In this document: piece by piece, positions 31,417 through 38,612 of the stretch
Position numbering within the stretch: position 1 is the first letter of the stretch
Layout of the letters: each line of letters begins with the position of its first letter
Assembly (NCBI GenBank): GCA_947164955.1
Contig: CAMUYT010000003.1
Span: 1 to 47,339, forward strand
Source: an uncultured Bacteroidales bacterium
Lineage (GTDB): Bacteria; Bacteroidota; Bacteroidia; Bacteroidales; F082
Reading direction: 5' to 3'
DNA length: 47,339 nt
Position numbers and translations under genes: made by a program
Notes under the pieces: model-generated
Told to the model about the DNA's origin: nothing
Database searches by the model: none
What the model saw: the letters and a program-made list of their open reading frames with translations, nothing else

Positions 31417-32751
31417 TTACCGGCGCTTCATGTTTCCGGCCATTCTCAGGAGCTTTTTGCCACCGCCCGTGGTCATCATACGCATCATCTTCGAGGTCTC
31501 CTCGAATTGCTTCACGAGGCGGTTCACTTCGACGATACTGGTGCCGCTACCGTCGGCGATGCGTTTGCGACGCGTGCCGTTCAAGAGTTTCGGGTTCTCG
31601 CGTTCCTGTGGCGTCATAGAATAGATGATGGCCTCGATGCTCTTAAAGGCATCGTCGTCAATCTCTTCACCCTTCATGGCTTTGTCCATTCCAGGAATCA
31701 TGCTGGCCAAGTCTTTCAGGTTGCCCATCTTCTTGATTTGCTGGATTTGTTTCAGGAAGTCGTTGTAGTTGAACTCGTTTTTGGCCAGTTTTTTCTGCAA
31801 TTTTCGGGCTTCCTCTTCGTCGAACTGTTCCTGGGCACGTTCCACGAGGCTTACGATGTCGCCCATGCCGAGGATACGGTCGGCCATGCGCTTGGGATGG
31901 AACACGTCAAGTGCATCCATTTTCTCGCCGATACCGACGAACTTGATGGGCTTCTCGACCACCGTGCGGATGGTGAGGGCCGCACCGCCACGGGTGTCGC
32001 CGTCCAATTTGGTTAGCACCACGCCGTCGAAGTCCAAACAGTCGTTGAAGGCCTTGGCCGTGTTGACGGCATCCTGACCCGTCATGGCATCCACCACAAA
32101 CAGGGTCTCGTGGGGTTTTACCGTCTCCTTGATTCTGGCAATTTCATTCATCATCTCCTCGTCAACAGCCAAACGACCGGCGGTATCGATGATGACCACG
32201 TTCTTGCTTTGCCTCTTGGCGTATTCGATGGCGTTTTGTGCAATCTGAACCGGATTCTTGTTTCCGTCTTCGCTATATACTTCAACTTCAACTTGTTGTC
32301 CCAACACCTTCAACTGCTCAATGGCAGCCGGACGATACACGTCGCCAGCCACCAGCAGCACTTGCTTGCTACGCTTGCGTTTCAGATAGGAGGCCAATTT
32401 CGCCGAGAAAGTGGTCTTACCCGAGCCTTGCAGACCTGCAATCAGGATGATGCTTGGCTGACCTTTGAGGTTGATGTCGACGGCATCGCCGCCCATCAGT
32501 TCGGCCAATTCGTCGTGCACGATCTTGACCATCATCTCGCTCGGCTTCACCGAGGTAAGAATTTCCTGGCCTAATGCCTTTTCCTTAATATTATTCGTGA
32601 CATCCTTGGCGATTTTGTAGCTGACATCCGCGTCGAGCAAGGCACGACGGATTTCCTTCATCGTGTCGGCCACATTCACCTCGGTGATATAGGCTTGTCC
32701 CTTAAGGACTTTGAACGAGCGTTCAAGTTTTTCGCTTAATCCTTCAAACAT
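31417..32751 (-). CDS. ffh: Signal recognition particle protein Ffh (SRP54)
   Basis: A 444-residue GTPase that binds 4.5S RNA and delivers ribosomes translating membrane proteins to FtsY. The N domain is at 1-90 (MFEGLSEKLERSFKVLKG). The G domain has P-loop GLQGSGKT at 106-113, DVYRPAAIEQL, DTAGRLAVDEEMM and TKLDGDTRGGAAL. The methionine-rich M domain starts at about 320 (MGDIVSLVERAQEQ) with the RNA-binding GSGTSIVEVNRLVKQFEE and a KKLLRMAGNMKRR tail. The start at 32751 is chosen because a TACCTTTG promoter box at 32771-32778 lies just upstream; longer in-frame N-termini would include the promoter. Followed by folD. Confidence 0.97.
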   Translation of the reverse strand: MFEGLSEKLERSFKVLKGQAYITEVNVADTMKEIRRALLDADVSYKIAKDVTNNIKEKALGQEILTSVKPSEMMVKIVHDELAELMGGDAVDINLKGQPSIILIAGLQGSGKTTFSAKLASYLKRKRSKQVLLVAGDVYRPAAIEQLKVLGQQVEVEVYSEDGNKNPVQIAQNAIEYAKRQSKNVVIIDTAGRLAVDEEMMNEIARIKETVKPHETLFVVDAMTGQDAVNTAKAFNDCLDFDGVVLTKLDGDTRGGAALTIRTVVEKPIKFVGIGEKMDALDVFHPKRMADRILGMGDIVSLVERAQEQFDEEEARKLQKKLAKNEFNYNDFLKQIQQIKKMGNLKDLASMIPGMDKAMKGEEIDDDAFKSIEAIIYSMTPQERENPKLLNGTRRKRIADGSGTSIVEVNRLVKQFEETSKMMRMMTTGGGKKLLRMAGNMKRR

Positions 32752-32770
32752 AGTTTTCAAAATTTGGGTG

Positions 32771-32778
32771 CAAAGGTA
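32771..32778 (-). promoter_or_regulatory. Candidate -7 box (TACCTTTG) for ffh-folD
   Basis: A perfect TAnnTTTG match 19 nt before the ffh ATG. The spacer also carries GTTTAGTTGTTTAATTG-like low-complexity sequence. Confidence 0.65.
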
Positions 32779-32850
32779 AGAAATAATGTTGATTGTTGAA
32801 CTGTTTAGTTGTTTAATTGTTGGAATGATGGCTTGCAATTAGATTTTCAG

Positions 32851-32858
32851 TATTTTTG
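32851..32858 (+). promoter_or_regulatory. Candidate -7 box (TATTTTTG) for the YggS gene
   Basis: A perfect TAnnTTTG match 22 nt before the ATG at 32881. It argues against an upstream in-frame start at 32809. Confidence 0.6.
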
Positions 32859-32880
32859 CACGTTTTTAAATCATAAAGCT

Positions 32881-33552
32881 ATGATTAAGGAAAACCTGGA
32901 AATAATCAGGGCGACATTGCCCGAAACGGTCACCTTGGTGGCCGTTAGTAAAACCAAGCCTGTCAGCGACTTGAAGGAAGCCTACGATGCCGGCCAGCGC
33001 ATTTTCGGCGAAAACCATGCTCTTGAGATGCGGGACAAGTATGAAGCTTTGCCCAACGACATCCAATGGCATTTTATCGGTCACTTGCAGACCAACAAAA
33101 TCAAATACATCATTCCTTTCGTGACGCTTATCCACAGCATCGACTCGGCCAACCTGCTTGAAGCCGTCAACAAGGAAGCTGCCAAGCACGGCCGCGTGGT
33201 AGATTGCCTACTGCAATTCCACATCGCGCAGGAAGAGACCAAATTCGGTTTGAATATGACCGAAGCCCGACAACTGCTTGATTCGGATGCGTTCAAGCAG
33301 ATGCAAAATGTCCGCATCTGCGGCGTGATGGGCATGGCCACCTTCACGGATGACGAAGCCGAAGTGCGCAAGGAATTCAAGCATCTGAAAGAGATTTTTG
33401 AAACTTTGAAAACGGATTATTTTGCTAACCAGCCACAATTCAAGGAACTCTCGATGGGCATGTCGGAAGACTATCCGATCGCCATCGAGGAAGGTGCGAC
33501 CCTCGTTCGTGTGGGAAGCAAGATTTTCGGCGCAAGGAATTATAATGTCTAA
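32881..33552 (+). CDS. YggS/PLPBP-family pyridoxal phosphate homeostasis protein
   Basis: A 223-residue PLP-binding protein (COG0325) with an alanine-racemase-like barrel. Lys24 in TLVAVSKTKP carries the cofactor. Other family blocks: RIFGENHALEMRDKYE, IQWHFIGHLQTNKIKYI, HSIDSANLL, GLNMTEARQLL, RICGVMGMATFTDD, ELSMGMSEDYPIAIEEGATLVRVGSKIFGARN. Members buffer PLP and influence amino- and keto-acid balance; no catalytic reaction is established. The gene is divergent from ffh. Downstream, a repeat-rich 134-nt spacer separates it from the antiporter gene, so co-transcription is uncertain. Confidence 0.95.
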   Translation: MIKENLEIIRATLPETVTLVAVSKTKPVSDLKEAYDAGQRIFGENHALEMRDKYEALPNDIQWHFIGHLQTNKIKYIIPFVTLIHSIDSANLLEAVNKEAAKHGRVVDCLLQFHIAQEETKFGLNMTEARQLLDSDAFKQMQNVRICGVMGMATFTDDEAEVRKEFKHLKEIFETLKTDYFANQPQFKELSMGMSEDYPIAIEEGATLVRVGSKIFGARNYNV

Positions 33553-33557
33553 CGGTC

Positions 33558-33631
33558 GCTTCGCGTCATTGCGAACGCAGTGAAGCCATCCAGGAATGTC
33601 ATCCATATTTGGACTGCTTCGTTCCTCGCAA
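33558..33631. repeat. MITE-like imperfect inverted repeat (CGTCATTGCGA type)
   Basis: The left arm (33558-33593) starts GCTTCGCGTCATTGCGAACG and ends CCATCCAG. The right arm (33613-33631) reads ACTGCTTCGTTCCTCGCAA, the inverse of the element at 20661-20680. About 20 nt separates the arms. No ORF is carried. Confidence 0.65.
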
Positions 33632-33686
33632 ATCAAGGATTCGACGGAGTCTATGACGGGAAGCGCATCAAATGCAACAATAAACA

Positions 33687-34649
33687 ATGGAATCACTTCT
33701 ACCTTTATTATTACTTGCTGTCGGTTTTGTCGCCCTCATTTTGGGTGCCAACTGGCTTGTCAATGGGGCTACCAGCATCGGAGTGCGTGCCAAATTGTCG
33801 CCCCTCATCATCGGGCTCACCATCGTGGCCTTCGGCACCTCGTTGCCCGAACTCATCGTCAACATCTTCTCGTGTGCCAAAGGCAGTCCGGGATTGGCCA
33901 TCGGCAATATCATCGGTAGCAACACGATGAACATTTTGCTCATTTTGGGCGTGAGTGCTACCATCTGGCCCATTGATGTGAGCCGTGTCTCCATCCGCCG
34001 CGACATACCGGCTGGCTTTTTCGCCACATTGGTTATCGCCTTGATGGCCAATGATTTTTTTATGAGTAAGGATGCTGTAATTGATGTCAACTGGATCGAA
34101 GGTGTCGTTTTATTGGCATGCGGTATCGGTTATTTGTTGTTGACTTTACGGAAAAACGACGACGCCGACAAGGCCGATGATGTACAAGAGGCCATGCCAT
34201 GGGGAAAGACCATTCTTTCGCTGGTTCTCGGTATCGTTGGTCTGTATTTCGGCGGTGAACTTGTCTCGCATAATGCTCAGATTCTGGCCCGCAATTGGGG
34301 TATGAGTGAGAGCACCATTGGCCTTACCGTGGTCGCCACTGCCACTTCATTGCCCGAATTGATCACTTCTATTGTAGCAGCCACCAAGAAAAACTCGGGT
34401 ATTGCCATTGGCAATGTGTTGGGCTCCAATATTTTGAATATCTTTATTGTCTTGGGTGTCAGTGCACTCATTACACCATTGCCTTTCGAGCCGCTGATGA
34501 ACAAACAACTGATGATCCTCTTTGCTGCCAACATTTTGATGCTGCTCTTCGTGTTCACTGGTAAAGGTCGCAAGTTGTCGCGCTTCGAAGGCGTCTTGCT
34601 TACCTTGGGTTATGTTGGGTTCATTTGGTTCTCGTTGGCGATGCAATAA
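33687..34649 (+). CDS. Calcium/sodium antiporter (CaCA superfamily, YrbG-like)
   Basis: A 320-residue membrane exchanger with ten helices in two inverted halves. Each half carries an alpha repeat: GLTIVAFGTSLPELIVN in the first and GLTVVATATSLPELITS in the second, each followed by IAIGN-x-x-GSN (LAIGNIIGSNTMNILL; IAIGNVLGSNILNIFI). These Glu/Asn positions form the cation site. It exports Ca2+ in exchange for Na+ or H+ across the inner membrane. A short hydrophilic loop (KNDDADKADDVQEAMPW) lies between the halves. Its stop codon overlaps the left arm of a long bidirectional terminator. Transcription from its own promoter or from yggS is unresolved. Confidence 0.95.
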   Translation: MESLLPLLLLAVGFVALILGANWLVNGATSIGVRAKLSPLIIGLTIVAFGTSLPELIVNIFSCAKGSPGLAIGNIIGSNTMNILLILGVSATIWPIDVSRVSIRRDIPAGFFATLVIALMANDFFMSKDAVIDVNWIEGVVLLACGIGYLLLTLRKNDDADKADDVQEAMPWGKTILSLVLGIVGLYFGGELVSHNAQILARNWGMSESTIGLTVVATATSLPELITSIVAATKKNSGIAIGNVLGSNILNIFIVLGVSALITPLPFEPLMNKQLMILFAANILMLLFVFTGKGRKLSRFEGVLLTLGYVGFIWFSLAMQ

Positions 34650-34687
34650 AAAAGTAGAGACGTAGCGCGCTACGTCTCTACTTTTTT
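34648..34687. terminator. Perfect 40-nt palindromic bidirectional terminator
   Basis: Six As, then GTAGAGACGTAGCG directly abutting its exact reverse complement, then six Ts: a 20-bp perfect inverted repeat. It lies between the converging antiporter gene and lipoprotein gene and would terminate both. The GTAGAGACG...CGTCTCTAC core resembles interspersed palindromes found in other genomes. Confidence 0.92.
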
Positions 34688-34702
34688 CAGTTAGATACTA
34701 TT

Positions 34703-35239
34703 TTAGTCAGCCAGCTGGAAAGCGGTCTTTACGGCGTTGTAGTCGCTGTAGTCGACATCGGAACGGTCGTTGTAAACCGAGGCTTCGATGGCCACAATCT
34801 TGAAGTCGTGTTTGTCAGGACGGGCGCCATCAAAGAAGTCGCTCTCAGTCCAGAAGAGTTGTACACCACCATCGTTCAAAGTGGCCACTTCAATGGAAGC
34901 GGCGCAGTTGATGATTTCCTCTTGTCCTTGATCGTTGATGAAGGAGTCTTGGTAGTAATACGTCAGCGGTACTTGCGACCAGGCGTTGCCGACCATCATG
35001 TAAACGAGCACCGCACCATAGTTGTAAACGTTGCTGTTGATGGCGGGATAGTCTATGGTTACTGTCCATTGGCAGTCGTTCACCCATTCCCAGTCATCGG
35101 TGTGGATGGTCACTGTTGAGGAAGATACGTTGGCGTTGCCATCGTGGCCGGCAGGACCTTGAGGGCCTTGAGGACCGCGGCAGGAAGCCATGGCAAATAC
35201 GGCCAAAACCGTCATGCAGATGAAGCTTAACTTTTTCAT
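34703..35239 (-). CDS. Lipoprotein with a short collagen-like stretch
   Basis: A 178-residue exported protein. The signal peptide ends in a lipobox (AMASC, Cys20), immediately followed by a collagen-like G-x-y run (GPQGPQGPAGHDG) and a low-complexity NVSSSTVTIHTDD hinge. A compact beta-rich domain follows with several aromatic residues (WEWVNDCQWTVTIDYPAI, GAVLVYMMVGNAWSQVPLTYYY, VQLFWTES, FKIVAIEASVY). This layout is common among Bacteroidota proteins of unknown function, with the G-x-y run probably a stalk. No enzymatic motif. It has its own promoter box and shares a bidirectional terminator with the antiporter gene. Confidence 0.85.
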   Translation of the reverse strand: MKKLSFICMTVLAVFAMASCRGPQGPQGPAGHDGNANVSSSTVTIHTDDWEWVNDCQWTVTIDYPAINSNVYNYGAVLVYMMVGNAWSQVPLTYYYQDSFINDQGQEEIINCAASIEVATLNDGGVQLFWTESDFFDGARPDKHDFKIVAIEASVYNDRSDVDYSDYNAVKTAFQLAD

Positions 35240-35290
35240 TTCGATCGTTTTTAATTATTAGACAATGATTGATTCTCCTTATTTACGCTG

Positions 35291-35298
35291 CAAAACTA
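35291..35298 (-). promoter_or_regulatory. Candidate -7 box (TAGTTTTG) for the collagen-like lipoprotein gene
   Basis: A perfect TAnnTTTG match on the minus strand, about 52 nt before the ATG at 35239 and just downstream of the gcvT terminator. Confidence 0.6.
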
Positions 35299-35310
35299 CA
35301 AAAATCCTGC

Positions 35311-35349
35311 CAAAAACACAGCCGCCCCTGAAAAAAACAGAGACGGCTG
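35311..35349 (-). terminator. Rho-independent terminator of gcvT
   Basis: CAGCCG (35349-35344 on the minus strand) pairs with CGGCTG (35324-35319), with an inner CTG/CAG extension around a T-rich loop. TGTTTTTG follows. It lies 24 nt past the gcvT stop. Confidence 0.75.
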
Positions 35350-35372
35350 ATGATTTCTTGAAAAACCAGGTT

Positions 35373-36488
35373 TTACGGCAGGAACGGCATCTTCACCACG
35401 ACAGCCTTGATGAGTTTGTTGCGAATCTTGATATAGATTTCGGTGTCTTTCTTGCTGAAAGCTTTCTTCACCAGAGCGGTGCCGATGTTCTTGCCAGTCG
35501 AGGGTGATGGGCTGCCTGAGCGCACCATGCCGATGCAGTTGCCTTCGGCATCGCACACCTCGTAGCCATTACGCGGAATGCCGCGGTCGATCATCTCGAA
35601 GCCGACAATCTTCTGGCTCACGCCATTGGCTTTCTGGGCAGCGAAGATTTCGCGGTTGAGGAAGTCGTTGCCGTCAACGAACTTGGTGATCCAGCCCAAG
35701 CCAGCCTCGATGGGGCTGATGGTGTCGTCAATCTCGTGACCGTAGAGGCAGAAGCCTTTCTCGAGGCGCAGGGTGTCGCGGCAGCCCAAACCGGCGGGCA
35801 TGATGCCGAACTCCTTGCCGGCCTCAAACACGGCGTCCCAAACTTCCTTGGCGTGGGCAACGGGGATGTAGATCTCGCATCCGCCGGCACCCGTGTAACC
35901 TGTCGTCGAGAAAATGACACCGTCCACACCAGCAAAGTTGATGATCTGGAACGTGTAGTACTCCATGTCGACCACGTTGGCTTTGGTGAGTTTCTGCATG
36001 GCTTTCAGGGCGTTGGGACCTTGCACGGCCAGTTGTGCCCATTCTTCGCTCTCGTTCTTGAAATCGTCACCGAGGGTCATCCCAAACTTTTCGGCAATCT
36101 GGCTCATCCAAGCCCAGTCCTTGTCGATGTTGGCAGCGTTGGGCACCATGAAGTAATGGTCGTCGGCGATGCGGTAGACGAGCATGTCGTCCACGATGCC
36201 GCCTTTACCGTTGGGCAGGCAGGTGTATTGCACCTTGCCGTCGCTCAAAGCGGCCACGTCGTTCACCGTGCAGTATTGCATGAACTGCTTGGCCATGGGG
36301 CCTTTGGCGCGGAACTCGCCCATGTGGCTCACGTCGAACACGCCGACGTTATTGCGGACGTTGTTGTGCTCTTCGACGAGGCCAGTGTATTGGATAGGCA
36401 TGTCGTAGCCGGCAAATTCAGCCATCTTGGCTCCCAGGTCGTGATGGATCTGGTTGTAAGGGGTTTTCTTTAATTCGATGTTTTCCAT
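35373..36488 (-). CDS. gcvT: Glycine cleavage system T protein (aminomethyltransferase)
   Basis: A 371-residue cytoplasmic enzyme that moves the aminomethyl carbon from the lipoylated H protein to THF, releasing ammonia and 5,10-methylene-THF. Landmarks: KMAEFAGYDMPIQYTGLVEEHNNVRNNVGVFDVSHMGEF at the N-terminus, GGIVDDMLVYR, LAVQGPNALKAM, FSTTGYTGAGGCEIYIP, GLGCRDTLRLEKGFCLYGHEID, SPIEAGLGWITK and VRSGSPSPSTGKNIGTALV. No gcvH or gcvP lies in the window. It is monocistronic, with an AT-rich repeat upstream (36496-36547) in which no TAnnTTTG box is clear, and a terminator downstream. Confidence 0.97.
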   Translation of the reverse strand: MENIELKKTPYNQIHHDLGAKMAEFAGYDMPIQYTGLVEEHNNVRNNVGVFDVSHMGEFRAKGPMAKQFMQYCTVNDVAALSDGKVQYTCLPNGKGGIVDDMLVYRIADDHYFMVPNAANIDKDWAWMSQIAEKFGMTLGDDFKNESEEWAQLAVQGPNALKAMQKLTKANVVDMEYYTFQIINFAGVDGVIFSTTGYTGAGGCEIYIPVAHAKEVWDAVFEAGKEFGIMPAGLGCRDTLRLEKGFCLYGHEIDDTISPIEAGLGWITKFVDGNDFLNREIFAAQKANGVSQKIVGFEMIDRGIPRNGYEVCDAEGNCIGMVRSGSPSPSTGKNIGTALVKKAFSKKDTEIYIKIRNKLIKAVVVKMPFLP

Positions 36489-36495
36489 TGTGTTG

Positions 36496-36547
36496 GATTT
36501 AAGATTTAATATTTAAAGATTTAAGATTCAAGATTTAAAGATTCAAG
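36496..36547. repeat. AT-rich AAGATTTAA-type degenerate repeat upstream of gcvT
   Basis: About six imperfect copies of (AA)GATTTAA / AAGATTCAA in tandem, similar to the sequence at 5740-5812. It sits where the gcvT promoter or 5' leader should be. Confidence 0.6.
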
Positions 36548-36593
36548 GAGGTTGATTGGTTTATGGCTGCCATAAGCACTTTCAACGCTCAGT

Positions 36594-37484
36594 TTATCTC
36601 GTGGTGTCATGCAGCCCTTTCTTGAAGCTGGGGCCGAAGTACAAGCGGGTGTATTTGAGGTCGTAGACTGTGACTGTCCTTGCGGGATCGGCGTTCATCT
36701 GGCGTTTCAGCGTGCAGCCGTTGGTGGGGTCGACCCAATATTGGATGACCGTGCCGTCTTCGAAGTCGACGAAGAAATGCCAGCAGTCGATGTCCATGGG
36801 TTTGTCGGAGCTACCGACCGTGAGTTTTTCGGTACCCACAAAGTAGTTGGATAAGTCGCTTTTGTCCACTTCGTTGGCAAACGAGTTGAGCGGAGCAAAA
36901 CTTTCGCCGAAGGGCTCAAACTCCCAATCAACGTCGTCAGTCCAGCCTTGGGCGTCGGGACGGTAGAACCAGTTCTTGCCGGTCTTGATGTTCCAGAAGC
37001 GGTCGACGCCTTGTCCGTCATTGAAGGCTTCGTTGTCGCCAAGTTTCATGTAAGTCTCGTTGAAATGCGAGCCTTCGTCGGTGATGGTGACAAAGAAATG
37101 GTCGGTCGGAGGATTGAAACTGTATGTGCCGGTGAAAGGTTGGGTGGCAGGTTTTACGGGTTTCTCGACCACGACAGTGACGACGTTGGGGTCGAATACG
37201 GTAATGTTGGCCACGGCTTCAGCATCGCTTTCGTTGCAAGTGGCGATAATACTGCTTTGACCTTCAGCCTTAGCGACGATTTCAATCTTTTCGCCGAAAT
37301 GGACAGGCTTGAAGCTGATGACTTTGGGGCCTGAGATGTTGTAACCATGGTTGTTGCAGGCAGCAAACGGCTTCCATATGACCGTGTCGCCTATGGCCAT
37401 TTTGAATTCAGTTGCGTTGCTCTCTTGAGCCATCGTAATGCTGGCAATGCAGAGAAGCATGAGGGTTATCAGTGCTTTTTTCAT
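36594..37484 (-). CDS. Secreted protein of unknown function
   Basis: A 296-residue protein with signal peptide MKKALITLMLLCIASITMAQ. Residues 25-110 form a beta-rich module (TEFKMAIGDTVIWKPFAACNNHGYNISGPKVISF, IEIVAKAEGQSSIIATCNESDAEAVANITVFD) that looks like a bacterial Ig-like fold. A Pro/Val-rich linker (EKPVKPATQPFTG) leads to a C-terminal domain rich in Phe, Trp and Asp (DHFFVTITDEGSHFNETYMKLGD, DIDCWHFFVDFEDGTVIQYWVDPTNGCTLKRQ). There is no lipobox and no T9SS sorting domain, so it is probably periplasmic or exported by another route. I recognise no family. It has its own promoter box at 37509-37516. Confidence 0.8.
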   Translation of the reverse strand: MKKALITLMLLCIASITMAQESNATEFKMAIGDTVIWKPFAACNNHGYNISGPKVISFKPVHFGEKIEIVAKAEGQSSIIATCNESDAEAVANITVFDPNVVTVVVEKPVKPATQPFTGTYSFNPPTDHFFVTITDEGSHFNETYMKLGDNEAFNDGQGVDRFWNIKTGKNWFYRPDAQGWTDDVDWEFEPFGESFAPLNSFANEVDKSDLSNYFVGTEKLTVGSSDKPMDIDCWHFFVDFEDGTVIQYWVDPTNGCTLKRQMNADPARTVTVYDLKYTRLYFGPSFKKGLHDTTR

Positions 37485-37508
37485 TTTTTCGATGGTTTAA
37501 ATTTGACG

Positions 37509-37516
37509 CAAAAATA
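37509..37516 (-). promoter_or_regulatory. Candidate -7 box (TATTTTTG) for the unknown secreted protein
   Basis: A perfect TAnnTTTG match on the minus strand, 24 nt upstream of the ATG at 37484. Confidence 0.6.
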
Positions 37517-37569
37517 CAAAATATCTTAATCCGTCGAAAATTTGGGCGGCAAATAGTGCTTTTTGTTGT

Positions 37570-37992
37570 TTAGTGTTGTCGTTTTTGGCACTGGGGGCAA
37601 ATGCCTTTGAGGATGAAGTTGGCACTTTGCATCTGGTAGCCTTCGGGTAGGGCTACCTCGGGGATGGGCAGGTCTTCGAGACAGATGGTGGCTCCGCACT
37701 GCTCGCAGTGGAAATGCATGTGCATGTCGTTGTCGACGCTGTGGTCGTGGCTGTGGCAGAGCTCGTAACGTACGCCTTCGCTGTCTTCGAGCGTGTGCAC
37801 GAGATGGTGCTCTCTGAAGAGTGTAAGGGAGCGAAAGATGCCTGACTTGTCGATGCTTCCGATGTGGTCTTCGAGTTCGGCCATCGTCATCGGGCAGTGC
37901 CCCGCTGCCAAAGCCTTGGCCACAATAATCCTGTTGGCCGTCGGCCTGATGCCATGTTGCTCGAATAATAGTGTAAGCTCTTGGTCGGTCAT
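37570..37992 (-). CDS. Fur-family transcriptional regulator
   Basis: A 140-residue metal-responsive repressor. The N-terminal winged helix includes FEQHGIRPTANRIIVAKALAA and SIDKSGIFRSLTLFREHHLVHTLE. The dimerisation/metal domain has the His-rich CHSHDHSVDNDMHMHFHCEQCGATICLED and the C-terminal CPQCQKRQH, giving two CxxC pairs that in the family bind structural zinc. Whether it senses Fe, Zn, Mn or peroxide cannot be read. The ATG overlaps the HD-hydrolase stop (ATGA), making it the last gene of a four-gene operon that starts with surface proteins. Its target genes are unknown. Confidence 0.92.
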   Translation of the reverse strand: MTDQELTLLFEQHGIRPTANRIIVAKALAAGHCPMTMAELEDHIGSIDKSGIFRSLTLFREHHLVHTLEDSEGVRYELCHSHDHSVDNDMHMHFHCEQCGATICLEDLPIPEVALPEGYQMQSANFILKGICPQCQKRQH

Positions 37993-38612
37993 GGTCTTAT
38001 GGTTCTGAAGGTTTCTTCGAAGGCCGCCCTAAGTGCTTTTTCGTCGCGGATGGTTTTCCTGAGCTCTTCCAAACGGACGGCATTGTCCGATTCGGGAATC
38101 CAGAGTTTTAGGTAGCCCGTGTCGGAGTATTTCTCCATCATGTGTTCGCGGAAGCGTTGGTATTGTTGCTCCTTGTCGTAGTCGGGGAAGTGGTCGCGGG
38201 TGTATTGTATGGTGCGCTGGATGACTTTCTCGGGCAGGATGAGACGGTCGGCTTCGGCCACGATCTTGCCGTAGATGGAGCGAGGCTCGTGATTACTCGA
38301 AGCCCGATGGTCTTCGGCGGCTTGTGCCATGGTCTCAATTTGTTCTTCGCTGAACCATTCCCTTAGTTTCTTGTCTTCACGGATGATGCGACCCGACGCG
38401 AGATGATGGGTGTCGCGGCCTTCGCAAAGTCCGGTGTCGTGGTAGGCGGCAATGGCGTACACCATATTAATAATAACGTCGTAGTGCTCGGCCAAGGCCA
38501 TGCTGCGTTCGATGACTTCCTCAGCATGGTTGCGCTGATGGGCCGCATCGAAATGGTCGTAGCGAGGGAGAATGTCTCGCTCGATGTATTCGGTTAGGGT
38601 GGAGCTTACCAT
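37989..38612 (-). CDS. HD-domain phosphohydrolase
   Basis: A 207-residue HD-superfamily protein. Metal ligands: His29 in AHQRNHAEEVIERS, His58-Asp59 in AIAAYHDTGL, with further conserved residues in AAEDHRASS and KIVAEADRL. Such proteins hydrolyse phosphate esters of nucleotides or related molecules; the substrate is unknown. The start is ATG at 38612, which overlaps the TAA of the beta-helix gene by 7 nt. The frame stays open far upstream to 39248, but that part is only a read-through of the upstream gene's complementary frame (Arg/His-rich nonsense) and is rejected. The stop overlaps the Fur start by 4 nt. Confidence 0.88.
   Translation of the reverse strand: MVSSTLTEYIERDILPRYDHFDAAHQRNHAEEVIERSMALAEHYDVIINMVYAIAAYHDTGLCEGRDTHHLASGRIIREDKKLREWFSEEQIETMAQAAEDHRASSNHEPRSIYGKIVAEADRLILPEKVIQRTIQYTRDHFPDYDKEQQYQRFREHMMEKYSDTGYLKLWIPESDNAVRLEELRKTIRDEKALRAAFEETFRTIRP

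Noticed and set aside
32752-32838. N-terminal extension of Ffh
   Set aside because: The extra residues precede the canonical MFEGLSEKL start and would contain the predicted promoter.
35736-36473. Open plus-strand frame opposite gcvT
   Set aside because: A shadow of a strongly conserved GcvT on the other strand, with no independent support.
36560-36577. TTATGG-CTG-CCATAA hairpin after the unknown secreted-protein gene
   Set aside because: The stem is only 6 bp and no T-tract follows on the minus strand. It is too weak to call a terminator.
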